Assembly (NCBI RefSeq): GCF_021398735.1
Contig: NZ_CP090349.1
Location: 1,246,501-1,310,500 of the forward strand
Reading direction: 5' to 3'
DNA length: 64,000 bases
Origin: Methylobacterium oryzae
Lineage (GTDB): Bacteria > Pseudomonadota > Alphaproteobacteria > Rhizobiales > Beijerinckiaceae
Part shown: positions 15,676 through 23,631 of the stretch, piece after piece
Position numbering within the stretch: the stretch's first letter is position 1
Layout of the letters: each line of letters starts with the position of its first letter
Made by a program: the position numbers and the translations under genes
Notes under the pieces: generated by a model
The model's database searches: none
Told to the model about the DNA's origin: nothing
The model's input: only the letters and a program-made list of their open reading frames with translations

Positions 15676-17630
15676 GTCTGGCTCCGGCGCAGCGCGCCGG
15701 CGAGGTAGAGGCACCGGCGCACGAGGAGCGGCATCCGACGCCCGAAGACCATCTGCTTGGCCCGCCGCAGCCGGCGCACGAGCGGGCGCGAGATCGCCGG
15801 GACGGTGCCGGCCGCGCCCGCCCGCAGGTCCGCCGCGAAGGGGAAGTGCCCGAGCATCCCGGGGGCGAAGCGCGGGCCCGTCGGGGCGCTCGGCAGACCG
15901 TGACGCCGGAAGACCGCGTCCAGCGACAGCGCGGAGGCGGCCGGGCTGTAGCGGCTCTCCAGGGCGATGCGCGCGAAGGCGCCGAGCCGCGCGCGCGCCT
16001 CGCTGTCGCCGACCAGCGCCGCCAGCGCCTCGGCGAGGGCGCCCGGCCGCACCGGTACGAGGCGGCCCGACACGCCGTCGATCACGGCCGAGGTCAGGCC
16101 GGAGGTGCGGTAGGCGAGCGTCGGCACCCCGCACAGGCCGGCCTCGATCGGCGTCTGCCCGAGGGTCTCGTGACGGCTGGCGGTGACGTGGAGGTCGCAG
16201 GCCCCGTACCACGCGGCCAGGAGCGCCTCGTCGGCGATGAGGCCGGGCGCGTACAGGTTCGCGACGCCGAGCCGGGCCGGGTCGTCGAGCCGGCCGACCG
16301 CCACCACGCCGACGCCCGGGCCCGCCACGGCCTGGAGCGCGGCCCGGAGATCGGCGAAGCCCTTGTCGGGCCCGTCGACGATGACCGAGGAGACGAGGAT
16401 CAGGACGTCGTCGGCCGGCAGGCCGAGCGTGCCGCGCAGCGCCGCGCGATCGCCGGGCCGGAACACGGCGGTCGGGAAGGCCAGCCGCACGGGCTCGATC
16501 ACGCTGCCGGGCGGGGCGAGTTCGCGCGCCCGCGCCAGCGTCCAGTCGGAATTGGCCAGCAGCCAGGGCGCGGAGGGTCGCGTCGGGGATCCGGGCGCGG
16601 CGCCGGCGAGCACCGCGCGCTTGCGCTCGTGCATCCCGGCGATCCGGCCGGGCGCCAGCTCCGGGTACTCGTCCGGGCCGGGGCAGGCGGCGTCGCAGCC
16701 GGAGGCGGCGCGCCCGCAGTCGCGGGGGTGGGCGCACCGGCCCGTCAGGGGGAAGAGGTCGTGCAGCACGAGGCCGACCGGACCGCGCCGCGCCAGGCGG
16801 CCGACGACGTCGAGGCTGCGGGTGGCGCCGTGCAGGTTGCCGGCGAGGACGAGATCGGGGGCGGCCGCCGCGACCGCGGCCTCCGCCTGCGGGAAGTCGT
16901 CGCGCCACTCGGCGGCCTCCGGGCGTCCGCTCAGCGTCACCTCCGCGACCCGGTGGCCCGCGAGCGTCAGCGCCTCGGCGAGGCGGCGCTGGGCCACGCC
17001 CGCGCCCCCGCGGGTTCCGGTCCCGGTCAGCGACACGATCGACAGGCCGGCGGCGGGCGGGGGCGGCGGCGCGTCGAGCCTGTGGAGCAGGATCGGGCGG
17101 CCGATCAGGCTCCGCCGATCGGCGGGGATCGCCGACCAGGCGGAGGCGGCGTCGAGCGTCCCGTCGGCGTCGAGGATCGCGTGCGCGAGGGCGTCCCGCC
17201 GCCAGAGGATCCCGCCGTCCGCGGCCCCGGGGCCGTCGAGGCCGCGGACGGCGTCGTCGAACAGGACGCGCAGCCCCGCCACCGCGTCGGCGCCGGTGAG
17301 CGCGGCCTCCAGCGCCAGGGCGGTCAGCGCACCGGGCGCGAGCAGGTCGCCGGCGCGGAGCCAGAACAGGTGCTCCGGATCGGGAACCGACAGGATGCGC
17401 GCCGCCGCGGCGCGGCCGGCCGCCGGGTCGAGCAGGTCGTGCCGCAGTTCCGGGTAGCCCTGGCGCAGGACCGACGCGACGGTCTCGGCGAGCGCGGCAC
17501 CCGCGCCGGCCACCGTGACGACGCGGATCCGCGGCCACGGACGCCCGTCGGGGAGCGACGCGGGACGGGCCGGCGCGCCGGCGCTGCGCCCGAACGGCCA
17601 GCCGGCGACGCCGTGGGCGGGCGGTGACAT
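15672..17630 (-). CDS. Large glycosyltransferase with cysteine cluster and GT-B C-terminal domain
   Basis: A 652-residue protein from the ATG at 17630; an in-frame GTG 21 bases upstream is an alternative. The first 170 residues look like a degenerate GT-A-like or spacer region (VVTVAGAGAALAETVASVLRQGYPE). A GT-B enzyme follows: SIVSLTGTGTRGGAGVAQRRLAEAL near residue 185, then HDLFPLTGRCAHPRDCG with further Cys residues (GCDAACPG), a cluster also found in colanic-acid-type transferases, and LVSSVIVDGPDKG plus the ETLGQTPIEAGLCG donor box. It ends in a basic segment likely to touch the membrane. Coupled to the next transferase by GTGA. Confidence 0.82.
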   Translation of the reverse strand: MSPPAHGVAGWPFGRSAGAPARPASLPDGRPWPRIRVVTVAGAGAALAETVASVLRQGYPELRHDLLDPAAGRAAAARILSVPDPEHLFWLRAGDLLAPGALTALALEAALTGADAVAGLRVLFDDAVRGLDGPGAADGGILWRRDALAHAILDADGTLDAASAWSAIPADRRSLIGRPILLHRLDAPPPPPAAGLSIVSLTGTGTRGGAGVAQRRLAEALTLAGHRVAEVTLSGRPEAAEWRDDFPQAEAAVAAAAPDLVLAGNLHGATRSLDVVGRLARRGPVGLVLHDLFPLTGRCAHPRDCGRAASGCDAACPGPDEYPELAPGRIAGMHERKRAVLAGAAPGSPTRPSAPWLLANSDWTLARARELAPPGSVIEPVRLAFPTAVFRPGDRAALRGTLGLPADDVLILVSSVIVDGPDKGFADLRAALQAVAGPGVGVVAVGRLDDPARLGVANLYAPGLIADEALLAAWYGACDLHVTASRHETLGQTPIEAGLCGVPTLAYRTSGLTSAVIDGVSGRLVPVRPGALAEALAALVGDSEARARLGAFARIALESRYSPAASALSLDAVFRRHGLPSAPTGPRFAPGMLGHFPFAADLRAGAAGTVPAISRPLVRRLRRAKQMVFGRRMPLLVRRCLYLAGALRRSQT

Positions 17631-17734
17631 GTCTGCGGCGTCGGTCACGGCGGCTCTGGCGGCGGCTCGGGTCTCGTGCGGGGCGGCAGAGTGGACGGGA
17701 AGGTTGAAGATTGCCTCTCGGGGCGGGCGGCCCG

Positions 17735-18781
17735 TCAGGCCGCCACGCGGATCCGCGCCGGGCCGGCCTCGATCCGGCCGATCCGGGCCGCCGCCGGGTA
17801 GCCGGCCGCCCGGATGCGCGCCAGGATCGCGTCGGCCCGGTCGGCCGAGCAGGTCACCAGCAGCCCGCCCGAGGTCTGCGGATCGGTCAGGAGATGGCGG
17901 CGCCACTCGGGGAAGTCGGCCGGCAGGTCCACGGCCTCGCCGAACGCCGCCCAGTTGCGGTGCGAGGCGCCGGTGACCGCGCCCGCGCGCGCCAGCGCCT
18001 CCGCCTGCGGCAGCAGGGGAAGGGCGTCGGCCTCGAGGGTGAGCGTGAGGCCGGCGCCGCGGGCGATCTCCAGGCCGTGCCCCAGGATGCCGAATCCGGT
18101 CACGTCGGTCAGGGCGTGCACGGCGGGCTCGGCGGCGAGATCGGTCCCGATCCGGTTGAGCAGCGTCGTGGTCGCGATGAAGTCGCGGTAGCCGGCCTCG
18201 TCGAGGGTCGCCCGCTTGATCGCCGCCGAGTAGACCCCGACCCCGAGGGCCTTGGTGAGCAGGACGGCGTCCCCGGCCACCGCGTCGGCGTTGCGCCGCA
18301 CCGCCTCGCGGCGGCAGGTCCCGATCACCGCCAGACCGTAGATCGGCTCCGGTGCGTCGATCGAGTGGCCGCCCGCCACCGGGATGCCGGCCGCAGCGCA
18401 TTGCTCCGCGCCGCCGCGCAGGATCCGCGCGACCACCTCGGGGTCGATCTTGCCGAGCGGCATCCCGAGGATCGCCAGCGCGAACAGCGGCCGGCCGCCC
18501 ATGGCGTAGACGTCCGAGATGGCGTTCGTCGCGGCGATCCGGCCGAAATCGACGGGGTCGTCCACCATCGGGGTGAAGAAGTCCGTGGTGGCGATGAGGC
18601 AGGTGCCGTCCTCCAGTTCCCACACCGCCGCGTCGTCCGCGGTCTCGTTGCCGACGAGGAGCCGCTCGAACGGGCCCGCCGCCGGCTGCTGGGCGAGGAG
18701 CTGGCGCAGGGTGGCCGGATCGAGCTTGCAGCCGCAGCCGCCGCCGTGGGCGAGACTGGTCAGGCGGGGGGCATCGCTCAT
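17735..18781 (-). CDS. selD: Selenide, water dikinase (selenophosphate synthase)
   Basis: Makes selenophosphate from selenide and ATP for selenocysteine and selenouridine. The 348-residue length is standard. The N-terminal motif HGGGCGCKL carries Cys16, Cys18 and Lys19, the last two corresponding to the catalytic Cys/Lys pair; Cys is used rather than selenocysteine. Other blocks: [56 protein letters not shown] and [13 protein letters not shown]. selA, selB and the selenouridine synthase are not in the window. It lies between the polysaccharide locus and a CcdA-like gene, with short tandem repeats in front. Confidence 0.96.
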   Translation of the reverse strand: MSDAPRLTSLAHGGGCGCKLDPATLRQLLAQQPAAGPFERLLVGNETADDAAVWELEDGTCLIATTDFFTPMVDDPVDFGRIAATNAISDVYAMGGRPLFALAILGMPLGKIDPEVVARILRGGAEQCAAAGIPVAGGHSIDAPEPIYGLAVIGTCRREAVRRNADAVAGDAVLLTKALGVGVYSAAIKRATLDEAGYRDFIATTTLLNRIGTDLAAEPAVHALTDVTGFGILGHGLEIARGAGLTLTLEADALPLLPQAEALARAGAVTGASHRNWAAFGEAVDLPADFPEWRRHLLTDPQTSGGLLVTCSADRADAILARIRAAGYPAAARIGRIEAGPARIRVAA

Positions 18782-18809
18782 GGCCGAACTCCGTTCCGGA
18801 TAACCTGGG

Positions 18810-18839
18810 GTCTTCGCGGGGTCTTCGCCGGGTCTTCGC
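18810..18839. repeat. Three copies of GTCTTCGC with 11-base period
   Basis: GTCTTCGC starts at 18810, 18821 and 18832, with nearly identical spacers. The array fills the gap between the selD start and the stop of the CcdA-like gene, that is, the selD leader. A repeat of about one helical turn could bind a protein cooperatively or be slippage-prone; no data favour either. Confidence 0.55.
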
Positions 18840-18843
18840 GGAG

Positions 18844-19563
18844 TCAGTAGCGCGTCGTCACCGCGTTGAGCCAGTCCGGCGAGGCCGCGACGGCCGCGGC
18901 CTCGACCCGCTTGTCGAGGCCCGTCAGCACCAGCAGCCCGAGCACGACCATCACGGCGCCGAGCGCGGCCTTCGCGGCCCGGCCGGCCGCAGCGAGGCCG
19001 CCGCGCCAGCGCAGCAGCGCCTCGCGGGAGACGAGGCCCAGGAGCATCAGCGGGGCCGCGGCGCCGATCCCGAAGGCCAGCATGGTCAAGGCGACGCCCC
19101 CGAGATGCTCGCCCCGCGCCGCCATGAGCGAGGCCGCCCCCAGGGTCGGTCCCACGCAGGGGCTCCAGGCCGCGCCGAGCAGCAGGCCCACGGCGAACTG
19201 GCCGGGCAATCCCCCGGAGCCGACGCCGCCGAAGTGGTCCTCCGCCCAGGCGCCGACCGGGCCGGCCGCCGTCGCGACCCGGGCCTGGAGCCGCGGCAGC
19301 ATCAGCACGACGCCCAGGAGCACCAGGAGCACCGCGCCGGCGCGCCGGAACACGTCGCCGTCGAGCCCGACGGTGAAGCCGATCGTCGCGACGAACAGCC
19401 CGATGGCCGTGAAGGCGATGGCGAGGCCGGCCGCCAGAGCCGCCGGACCCAGGCGATGCTCGGCCGCCGCCGTGCCGAGCACGATGGGGATCAGTGGCAG
19501 CACGCAGGGCGAGAGCACCGAGAGCAGGCCGGCCAGGAACGCGAACCCCACCGTTCCCAGCAT
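18844..19563 (-). CDS. CcdA/DsbD-type thiol-disulfide transport membrane protein
   Basis: A 239-residue membrane protein with about six helices, matching the CcdA family that passes reducing power from cytoplasmic thioredoxin to the periplasm, for cytochrome c maturation or similar. The two redox cysteines sit in the expected helices: Cys20 in [14 protein letters not shown] and Cys136 in [13 protein letters not shown]. It lies upstream of selD on the same strand and 63 bases separate them. Tandem repeats border it on both sides. Without cytochrome-maturation genes nearby, its periplasmic partner is unknown. Confidence 0.88.
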   Translation of the reverse strand: MLGTVGFAFLAGLLSVLSPCVLPLIPIVLGTAAAEHRLGPAALAAGLAIAFTAIGLFVATIGFTVGLDGDVFRRAGAVLLVLLGVVLMLPRLQARVATAAGPVGAWAEDHFGGVGSGGLPGQFAVGLLLGAAWSPCVGPTLGAASLMAARGEHLGGVALTMLAFGIGAAAPLMLLGLVSREALLRWRGGLAAAGRAAKAALGAVMVVLGLLVLTGLDKRVEAAAVAASPDWLNAVTTRY

Positions 19564-19708
19564 GCCCCGTGCCCTCCCGCTGGCGCCTCGCCCGACGAGG
19601 CTTCGACCCTGGCGCGCGGGCCGTCAACGCGCCAGGCGGACGCGGGCCGGCGGGAACAACGCGGCCGCGCGCCGCTTTCGGCGGCAGTCCGGCGGCGTTG
19701 CCGGGCGA

Positions 19709-19756
19709 GGCGCCGAGGAAGGCGCCGAGGAAGGCGCACAGGAAGGCGCTGAGGCG
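19709..19756. repeat. Four 12-base tandem repeats (GGCGCCGAGGAA type)
   Basis: Units start at 19709, 19721, 19733 and 19745; the first two are identical, the third and fourth differ by two and three bases. The array lies between the divergent CcdA-like and phosphoesterase genes and ends 15 bases before the latter's GTG start. In the phosphoesterase frame it would read as a Glu-Gly-Ala repeat, but there is no start codon before it. Confidence 0.6.
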
Positions 19757-19771
19757 AGGCGGAGCGGACCG

Positions 19772-20281
19772 GTGACCATCTTCTTCACGGGCGACACGCA
19801 TTTCGGCGACCCGCGCGCGCTGCGCTTCGATCACCGGCCCTACCCGGATCTCGAGGCCCACGATGCCGGCCTGATCGCGGCCTGGAACGCGACGGTCGCG
19901 CCCGGCGACACGGTCTGGCACCTCGGCGATTTCGCCCTCGGGCCGAGCGGTGACCGGATCCGCGCGATCCTCGCCGGACTGAACGGCGAGAAGCACCTGA
20001 TCGTCGGAAACAACGACGGGCCGGACACGCTGACGGCGCCCGGCTGGGCGTCGGTCCGGCACTACGCGGAACTCGCCGTCGAGGGGCGGATGGTGGTGCT
20101 CTGCCACTACGCGTTCCGTACCTGGAACGGCATGAGCCGGGGCGCGCTGAACCTCCACGGCCACAGCCACGGCAAGCTCAAGCCGATGCCGAAGCAGTAC
20201 GATGTCGGCGTCGATCCGATGGGTGCGGCCCCCGTGCCACTCTCCGCAATCCTGACCTCCCGACTGCGCCGGAAGCGGTGA
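19772..20281 (+). CDS. Small metallophosphoesterase
   Basis: A 169-residue single-domain calcineurin-like enzyme. Metal ligands appear in order: [10 protein letters not shown] near the start, [17 protein letters not shown] in place of the usual [14 protein letters not shown] and LHGHSHGK. The Asn-Asp variation (GNND) is tolerated in several such families. The start is a GTG with GGAG 7 bases upstream. Similar small proteins are often annotated as phosphoesterases of phage or bacterial origin with unknown substrate. It is divergent from the CcdA-like gene. Confidence 0.85.
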   Translation: MTIFFTGDTHFGDPRALRFDHRPYPDLEAHDAGLIAAWNATVAPGDTVWHLGDFALGPSGDRIRAILAGLNGEKHLIVGNNDGPDTLTAPGWASVRHYAELAVEGRMVVLCHYAFRTWNGMSRGALNLHGHSHGKLKPMPKQYDVGVDPMGAAPVPLSAILTSRLRRKR

Positions 20282-20289
20282 TTCGGGGC

Positions 20290-20316
20290 GGAACTTTCAC
20301 GTCAGCTTCACTGTTT
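20290..20316 (+). promoter_or_regulatory. Possible EcfG (general stress sigma) promoter
   Basis: GGAAC at 20290-20294 and TGTTT at 20312-20316 are separated by 17 bases, close to the GGAAC-N16/17-CGTT pattern of alphaproteobacterial EcfG promoters. It lies about 95 bases before the exported-protein gene at 20411. One mismatch in the -10 element keeps confidence low. Confidence 0.3.
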
Positions 20317-20410
20317 CAGCGGACAGAGAAGGAGTGGACCTGAGCCGCTCCGAGAAGCCCGGCAGGACCGCCCGCGGATCTGCCATCACAAACCGTGTGT
20401 GAGTGTTCCC

Positions 20411-20734
20411 GTGAGTGCCAAGTTGGTCACTCTGACCCGCTGCCTCGCCAGCCTCCTGGCAGGCCTCGCCCTGACTTCCGCCGCGTCGGCCCTGCCGTCC
20501 TGCATCGAAGCCCAGCGCAAGGTCGACGAGGCGAACGCCCTGCGCTTCCAGGCGCGTCAGGAAGCCCGCCTGGGCAACCATGACCGCGTCTGCGACACGC
20601 TCGACGAGGTGGGCGACCGCTACGACGATGCCCGCGACGCGTTCGAGCGATGCGGAGAGGGCGTCGTGGCCATCGACCTCCGCAGCGAGCTGCGGGGTCT
20701 GCGGATCGCCAAGAAAATCAACCGCTGCGACTGA
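20411..20734 (+). CDS. Small exported cysteine-containing protein
   Basis: A product of 107 residues from the GTG at 20411; a GTG four codons earlier is equally possible and neither has a strong ribosome site. The N-terminus is a Sec signal peptide (AKLVTLTRCLASLLAGLALTSAASA). The mature part is about 80 residues, helical by composition, with four cysteines (LPSCIEA, DRVCDTL, ERCGEG, INRCD) that could form two disulfides. I know no family. A possible stress promoter lies upstream. Confidence 0.6.
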   Translation: MSAKLVTLTRCLASLLAGLALTSAASALPSCIEAQRKVDEANALRFQARQEARLGNHDRVCDTLDEVGDRYDDARDAFERCGEGVVAIDLRSELRGLRIAKKINRCD

Positions 20735-20822
20735 CCGGGTGCGCGATCGCACCTCGGCCGTCCCGTTCCTGAAGCATCACCCCGATACGCGCGACGCTGG
20801 TCGCCGAGAAGGTTCTGCGCCG

Positions 20823-20960
20823 ATGACCCCCGCCACGCTCTCGAACGACATCGAGCCCACCGTCACCCGCACCGGTCCGTCCTTCGCGGCCGCCCTGTGC
20901 GGTTTCGTCAGCACCACCGTCGCCACGACGATGCTGCTCATGCTGATCGGCACGTTCTGA
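20823..20960 (+). CDS. Very small single-pass membrane protein
   Basis: A 45-residue open frame with GAGAAGG 9 bases before its ATG. The first 20 residues are polar; the rest is hydrophobic (FAAALCGFVSTTVATTMLLM) and would cross the membrane once. It ends exactly where the convergent gene on the other strand ends: the two stop codons touch. Coding is supported only by the ribosome site and composition. Confidence 0.45.
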   Translation: MTPATLSNDIEPTVTRTGPSFAAALCGFVSTTVATTMLLMLIGTF

Positions 20961-21203
20961 TTACGGTGCGACCGACCAGAATCTCTGGCGGTTGAACAGC
21001 ATCTCCTGGGAGCCGATCTTCGGGGTCGGCTCCGTCCTCCGTCCGCAATCGGGCTCGGCCGGTTTCGTGACCGCCGCCAGGGTCGCCGGCGCCACCGGCA
21101 CGAGGCCCAGTCGGGACTGCACTTCGGGTTGCCGTGCCGCCGCGATGGTCAGCACGCAGGCGATCAGGCCGCCGGCAACAGTTCCGAGAACGAAATTCAA
21201 CAT
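20961..21203 (-). CDS. Small membrane-anchored hypothetical protein
   Basis: An 80-residue product from the ATG at 21203, with an N-terminal hydrophobic segment (NFVLGTVAGGLIACVLTIAAA) that looks like an uncleaved anchor or signal, then a Pro/Ala-rich stretch and a short polar end (NRQRFWSVAP). No convincing Shine-Dalgarno. A longer start 19 codons upstream is possible but places a polar segment before the membrane helix. Unknown function. Confidence 0.5.
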   Translation of the reverse strand: MLNFVLGTVAGGLIACVLTIAAARQPEVQSRLGLVPVAPATLAAVTKPAEPDCGRRTEPTPKIGSQEMLFNRQRFWSVAP

Positions 21204-21371
21204 CGGGGTTGGGGTCCGAGGGCCGGTTCCTTTCGGCCGCACAGCGTCGTCGATAACCAACCCGGCGGCATCATGGCGGATGCGGCGCTCACGCGCTTTT
21301 AACTCCTGATCTGCGACAGCTACGCGCTAGCTTGCCTCAGTAGCAGGCCCGACGACGGGGCTGGACCGCCG

Positions 21372-21743
21372 ATGAACTACGCCGCCAACGCCTACGCCAA
21401 GACCTCCCACAGCGCGCTGTCGCCCCGCGAAGCCGAATCCGCCGTGCTGCTCAAGGCGGCGCAGAAGCTGATCGGCGCCAGCCAGGGGCTCGCCAGCGGC
21501 GACGCCGGGCGCATCAACGAGGCCCTGTCGTTCAACCAGCGGGTCTGGACGCTGCTGACCTCCGAGGCGACGTCCGCGGAGAACCCGCTCCCCGCCGACG
21601 TGAAGCAGGGCGTCGGACGCCTGGGCGTGTTCGTGCTCCAGAGCTGCATCGACACGATGATCGCTCCCACGCCGGAGAAGATCGCCACGCTCGTGTCGAT
21701 CAACAATCACATCGCCGCCGGCCTGCAGGGCAATCCCGGCTGA
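21372..21743 (+). CDS. flaF: Flagellar biosynthesis regulator FlaF
   Basis: FlaF promotes flagellin synthesis and secretion in alphaproteobacteria, working against FlbT. The 123-residue protein is full length for the family, with the typical opening of Tyr/Ala residues (NYAANAYAKTS), RINEALSFNQRVWTLL and ADVKQGVGRLGVFVLQ. It faces flbT, which lies on the opposite strand 13 bases after its stop. No flagellin gene is in the window, which is unusual because flaF and flbT usually accompany flagellin genes. Confidence 0.92.
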   Translation: MNYAANAYAKTSHSALSPREAESAVLLKAAQKLIGASQGLASGDAGRINEALSFNQRVWTLLTSEATSAENPLPADVKQGVGRLGVFVLQSCIDTMIAPTPEKIATLVSINNHIAAGLQGNPG

Positions 21744-21756
21744 GGCCGCGTGCCGG

Positions 21757-22170
21757 TCAGCGAGCCGCCGCGGCGTCCGGCACCTCGGCCGGCGATTCGG
21801 CGCCGGCCGCCTCCCACTCGACGAGCTTGCGGCTCAGCTTGAGCGACCGGTAATACTCGCCGGCCTCCACCGCCTCGGCGATCGCGGCGATCTGCCCGGC
21901 GGCGGCCGGCGCGAGTCCCAGCAAATCCGTGGCCTGCCGGAAGAACAGGTCGATGCCCTGCGTCGGGTCGTCGGCGAGGTAGATGACCGTCAGGGTCAGG
22001 TGGAGACGCTTGCAGGCCGTGTCGGCCTCGCTCTCCGTGATGATCTCGCTCTCGCGCAGGAACTTGCACTGCGTCTCGATCAGGAAGGTCGAGCGACGGT
22101 CGCCGTTGCGGAGCAGCGCGCCGTTGATGATCAACCGCTCGAACGGCTTGAGTTCCAGGCGCAGGGGCAT
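21757..22170 (-). CDS. flbT: Flagellar biosynthesis repressor FlbT
   Basis: FlbT binds the flagellin mRNA leader and represses its translation until the hook is complete. The 137-residue product shows the family's signature: LELKPFERLIINGALLRNGD at the N-terminus, FLIETQCKFLRESEI and ADTACKRLHLTLTVIYL. The C-terminal 20 residues are Ala/Glu-rich and variable. It is convergent with flaF, so the two antagonists cannot share one mRNA here. Confidence 0.93.
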   Translation of the reverse strand: MPLRLELKPFERLIINGALLRNGDRRSTFLIETQCKFLRESEIITESEADTACKRLHLTLTVIYLADDPTQGIDLFFRQATDLLGLAPAAAGQIAAIAEAVEAGEYYRSLKLSRKLVEWEAAGAESPAEVPDAAAAR

Positions 22171-22278
22171 CGGGTGTTCCTTTCTAGAAGACCCGGCGAT
22201 CTCATTCGCGAACCGTTAACGTTTCGCGAATGTCGGACGGCGGCGCCGCCGTTGCCGCGGGTTGCCATGATGGTAAAC

Positions 22279-22288
22279 TCAGACAAAT
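22279..22288 (+). promoter_or_regulatory. TCAGACAAAT motif before the SDR gene
   Basis: This 10-mer, 33 bases before the SDR start, recurs exactly at 61932-61941 in front of the SMP-30 lactonase gene, where it forms half of a symmetric GntR-type site. Here the left half is different (TGGTAAAC), so the match may be chance. Confidence 0.3.
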
Positions 22289-22320
22289 TCCGGCCGGGCG
22301 AGCCACGTCGAGGAGGATCG

Positions 22321-23097
22321 ATGACGGCGAAGGGCGATCAGCGCGCGCGGTATCCCAGCCTCGCCGGCAAGCGCGTCCTCGTGACCGGCGGTGCCTCGGG
22401 CATCGGCGAGGGGCTGGTGGAGGCCTTCGTCGGGCAGGGCGCCCGCGTCCTGTTCTTCGATATCGCCGACGACGCGGCCCGCGCCGTGGTGGCGCGCCTC
22501 GCGCCCGGCGCCGCGCACGCCCCGCTCTACCGGCGCTGCGACCTGACCGATATCGAGGCGGTCCGCGCGCTGGTGGCCGAGGCCGACACGGCCCTCGGCG
22601 GGCTCGACATCCTGATCAACAATGCCGGCAACGACGACCGCCACGCTCTCGCGGACGTGACGCCCGCCTACTGGGACGACCGGATGGCGGTGAATCTGCG
22701 CCACCTGTTCTTCGCGGCCCAGGCGGCGGTCCCACCCATGCGCCGCGCCGGCGGTGGCGTGATCCTCAATTTCGGATCGATCAGCTGGCATCTCGGGCTG
22801 ACGGAGATGCCGCTCTACCAGACCGCCAAGGCGGCGATCGAGGGCATGACCCGGGCGCTCGCCCGCGACCTCGGCCGCGACAACATCCGGGTGGCGGCGA
22901 TCGTGCCGGGCAACGTTCAGACGCCCCGCCAGGAGCGATGGTACTCGCCGGAGGGCGAGGCGGAGATCGTCGCCGCGCAGTGCCTGAACGGTCGGATCCA
23001 GCCGGCCGACGTCGCCGCGCTGGTCCTGTTCCTGGCCTCGGACGATGCCCGGATGTGTACGGCCCACGCGTACTTCATCGACGCGGGCTGGCGCTAG
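22321..23097 (+). CDS. SDR-family NAD(P)-dependent oxidoreductase, probably a sugar dehydrogenase
   Basis: A 258-residue classical short-chain dehydrogenase. The nucleotide motif TGGASGIGEG is at 22-31, NNAG at 100-103, the catalytic Ser at 153 or 155 (NFGSISWH), and Tyr166-x3-Lys170 (YQTAK). The acidic residue after the second strand (FFDIAD) points to NAD rather than NADP. The end DDARMCTAHAYFIDAGWR resembles D-xylose or L-arabinose/galactose dehydrogenases. A strong GGAGG precedes the ATG. A pentose or hexose oxidation role, with a lactonase such as the SMP-30 proteins, is inference. Confidence 0.88.
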   Translation: MTAKGDQRARYPSLAGKRVLVTGGASGIGEGLVEAFVGQGARVLFFDIADDAARAVVARLAPGAAHAPLYRRCDLTDIEAVRALVAEADTALGGLDILINNAGNDDRHALADVTPAYWDDRMAVNLRHLFFAAQAAVPPMRRAGGGVILNFGSISWHLGLTEMPLYQTAKAAIEGMTRALARDLGRDNIRVAAIVPGNVQTPRQERWYSPEGEAEIVAAQCLNGRIQPADVAALVLFLASDDARMCTAHAYFIDAGWR

Positions 23098-23184
23098 GAC
23101 CGGCGCCGGGCAACCAAGCGGCCGGGCAAAAGATCGGCCGGGCGGAGGCGTCGACGGCGCTCCGGCCCGGCCCGCTTTCCTGCC

Positions 23185-23415
23185 TCAGTCGCAGGTCTCC
23201 TTCTTGACGGTCTTCGAGTCGCCCATGTCGTTCTCCTTGCGCACCGTCTTGGTGACGCAGCCGTCGCCGTGGTCGTGGACGGTCACGGACTTCGACTCGG
23301 AGGCCGGGCGGTCGACGACGACGGCCGGGCGGTCGCGCTCGATCACCGTGGTCTGGGCTTGCGCGGCGGCGCCGAGGCTCAACAGGGCGGCGGTCGCGAG
23401 CAAGGTCATGCGCAT
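23185..23415 (-). CDS. Small exported hypothetical protein
   Basis: A 76-residue product; GGAG lies 8 bases before the ATG. The signal peptide is short and clear (RMTLLATAALLSLGAAAQAQ, cleavage after AQA). The mature part of about 55 residues is charged and carries two cysteines, DGCVTKT and KKETCD, likely one disulfide, with alternating acidic and basic runs. Similar short proteins occur in Methylobacterium without known function. Confidence 0.65.
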   Translation of the reverse strand: MRMTLLATAALLSLGAAAQAQTTVIERDRPAVVVDRPASESKSVTVHDHGDGCVTKTVRKENDMGDSKTVKKETCD

Positions 23416-23631
23416 GCTGAAACTCCAATACCGATTTCGGTAGCGGATAACGGCAATGCCAGCTTGGGCGTTCCGCGGCGTGTCGCGTCCTGAGGCGGGC
23501 CGAACCAGTAGAGAACTTGGCTCGGCCCGCGCGCCGTTCGGCATGAGGTGCAGCCGGAGCGACGGCGCCAATGACCGCGGAAGCCGACCCGTTGCAACCC
23601 CGGCGAACTACGTGCGCGGCGCGGCCGGGTC

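Noticed and set aside
15675..17538. Extension of the smaller glycosyltransferase to a 1000-residue protein
   Set aside because: Upstream of the GTG at 15675 the frame overlaps the larger glycosyltransferase in another frame and has no sensible composition.
18730..18781. Selenocysteine in SelD
   Set aside because: The site reads as Cys codons (GGGCGCK); no in-frame TGA is present.
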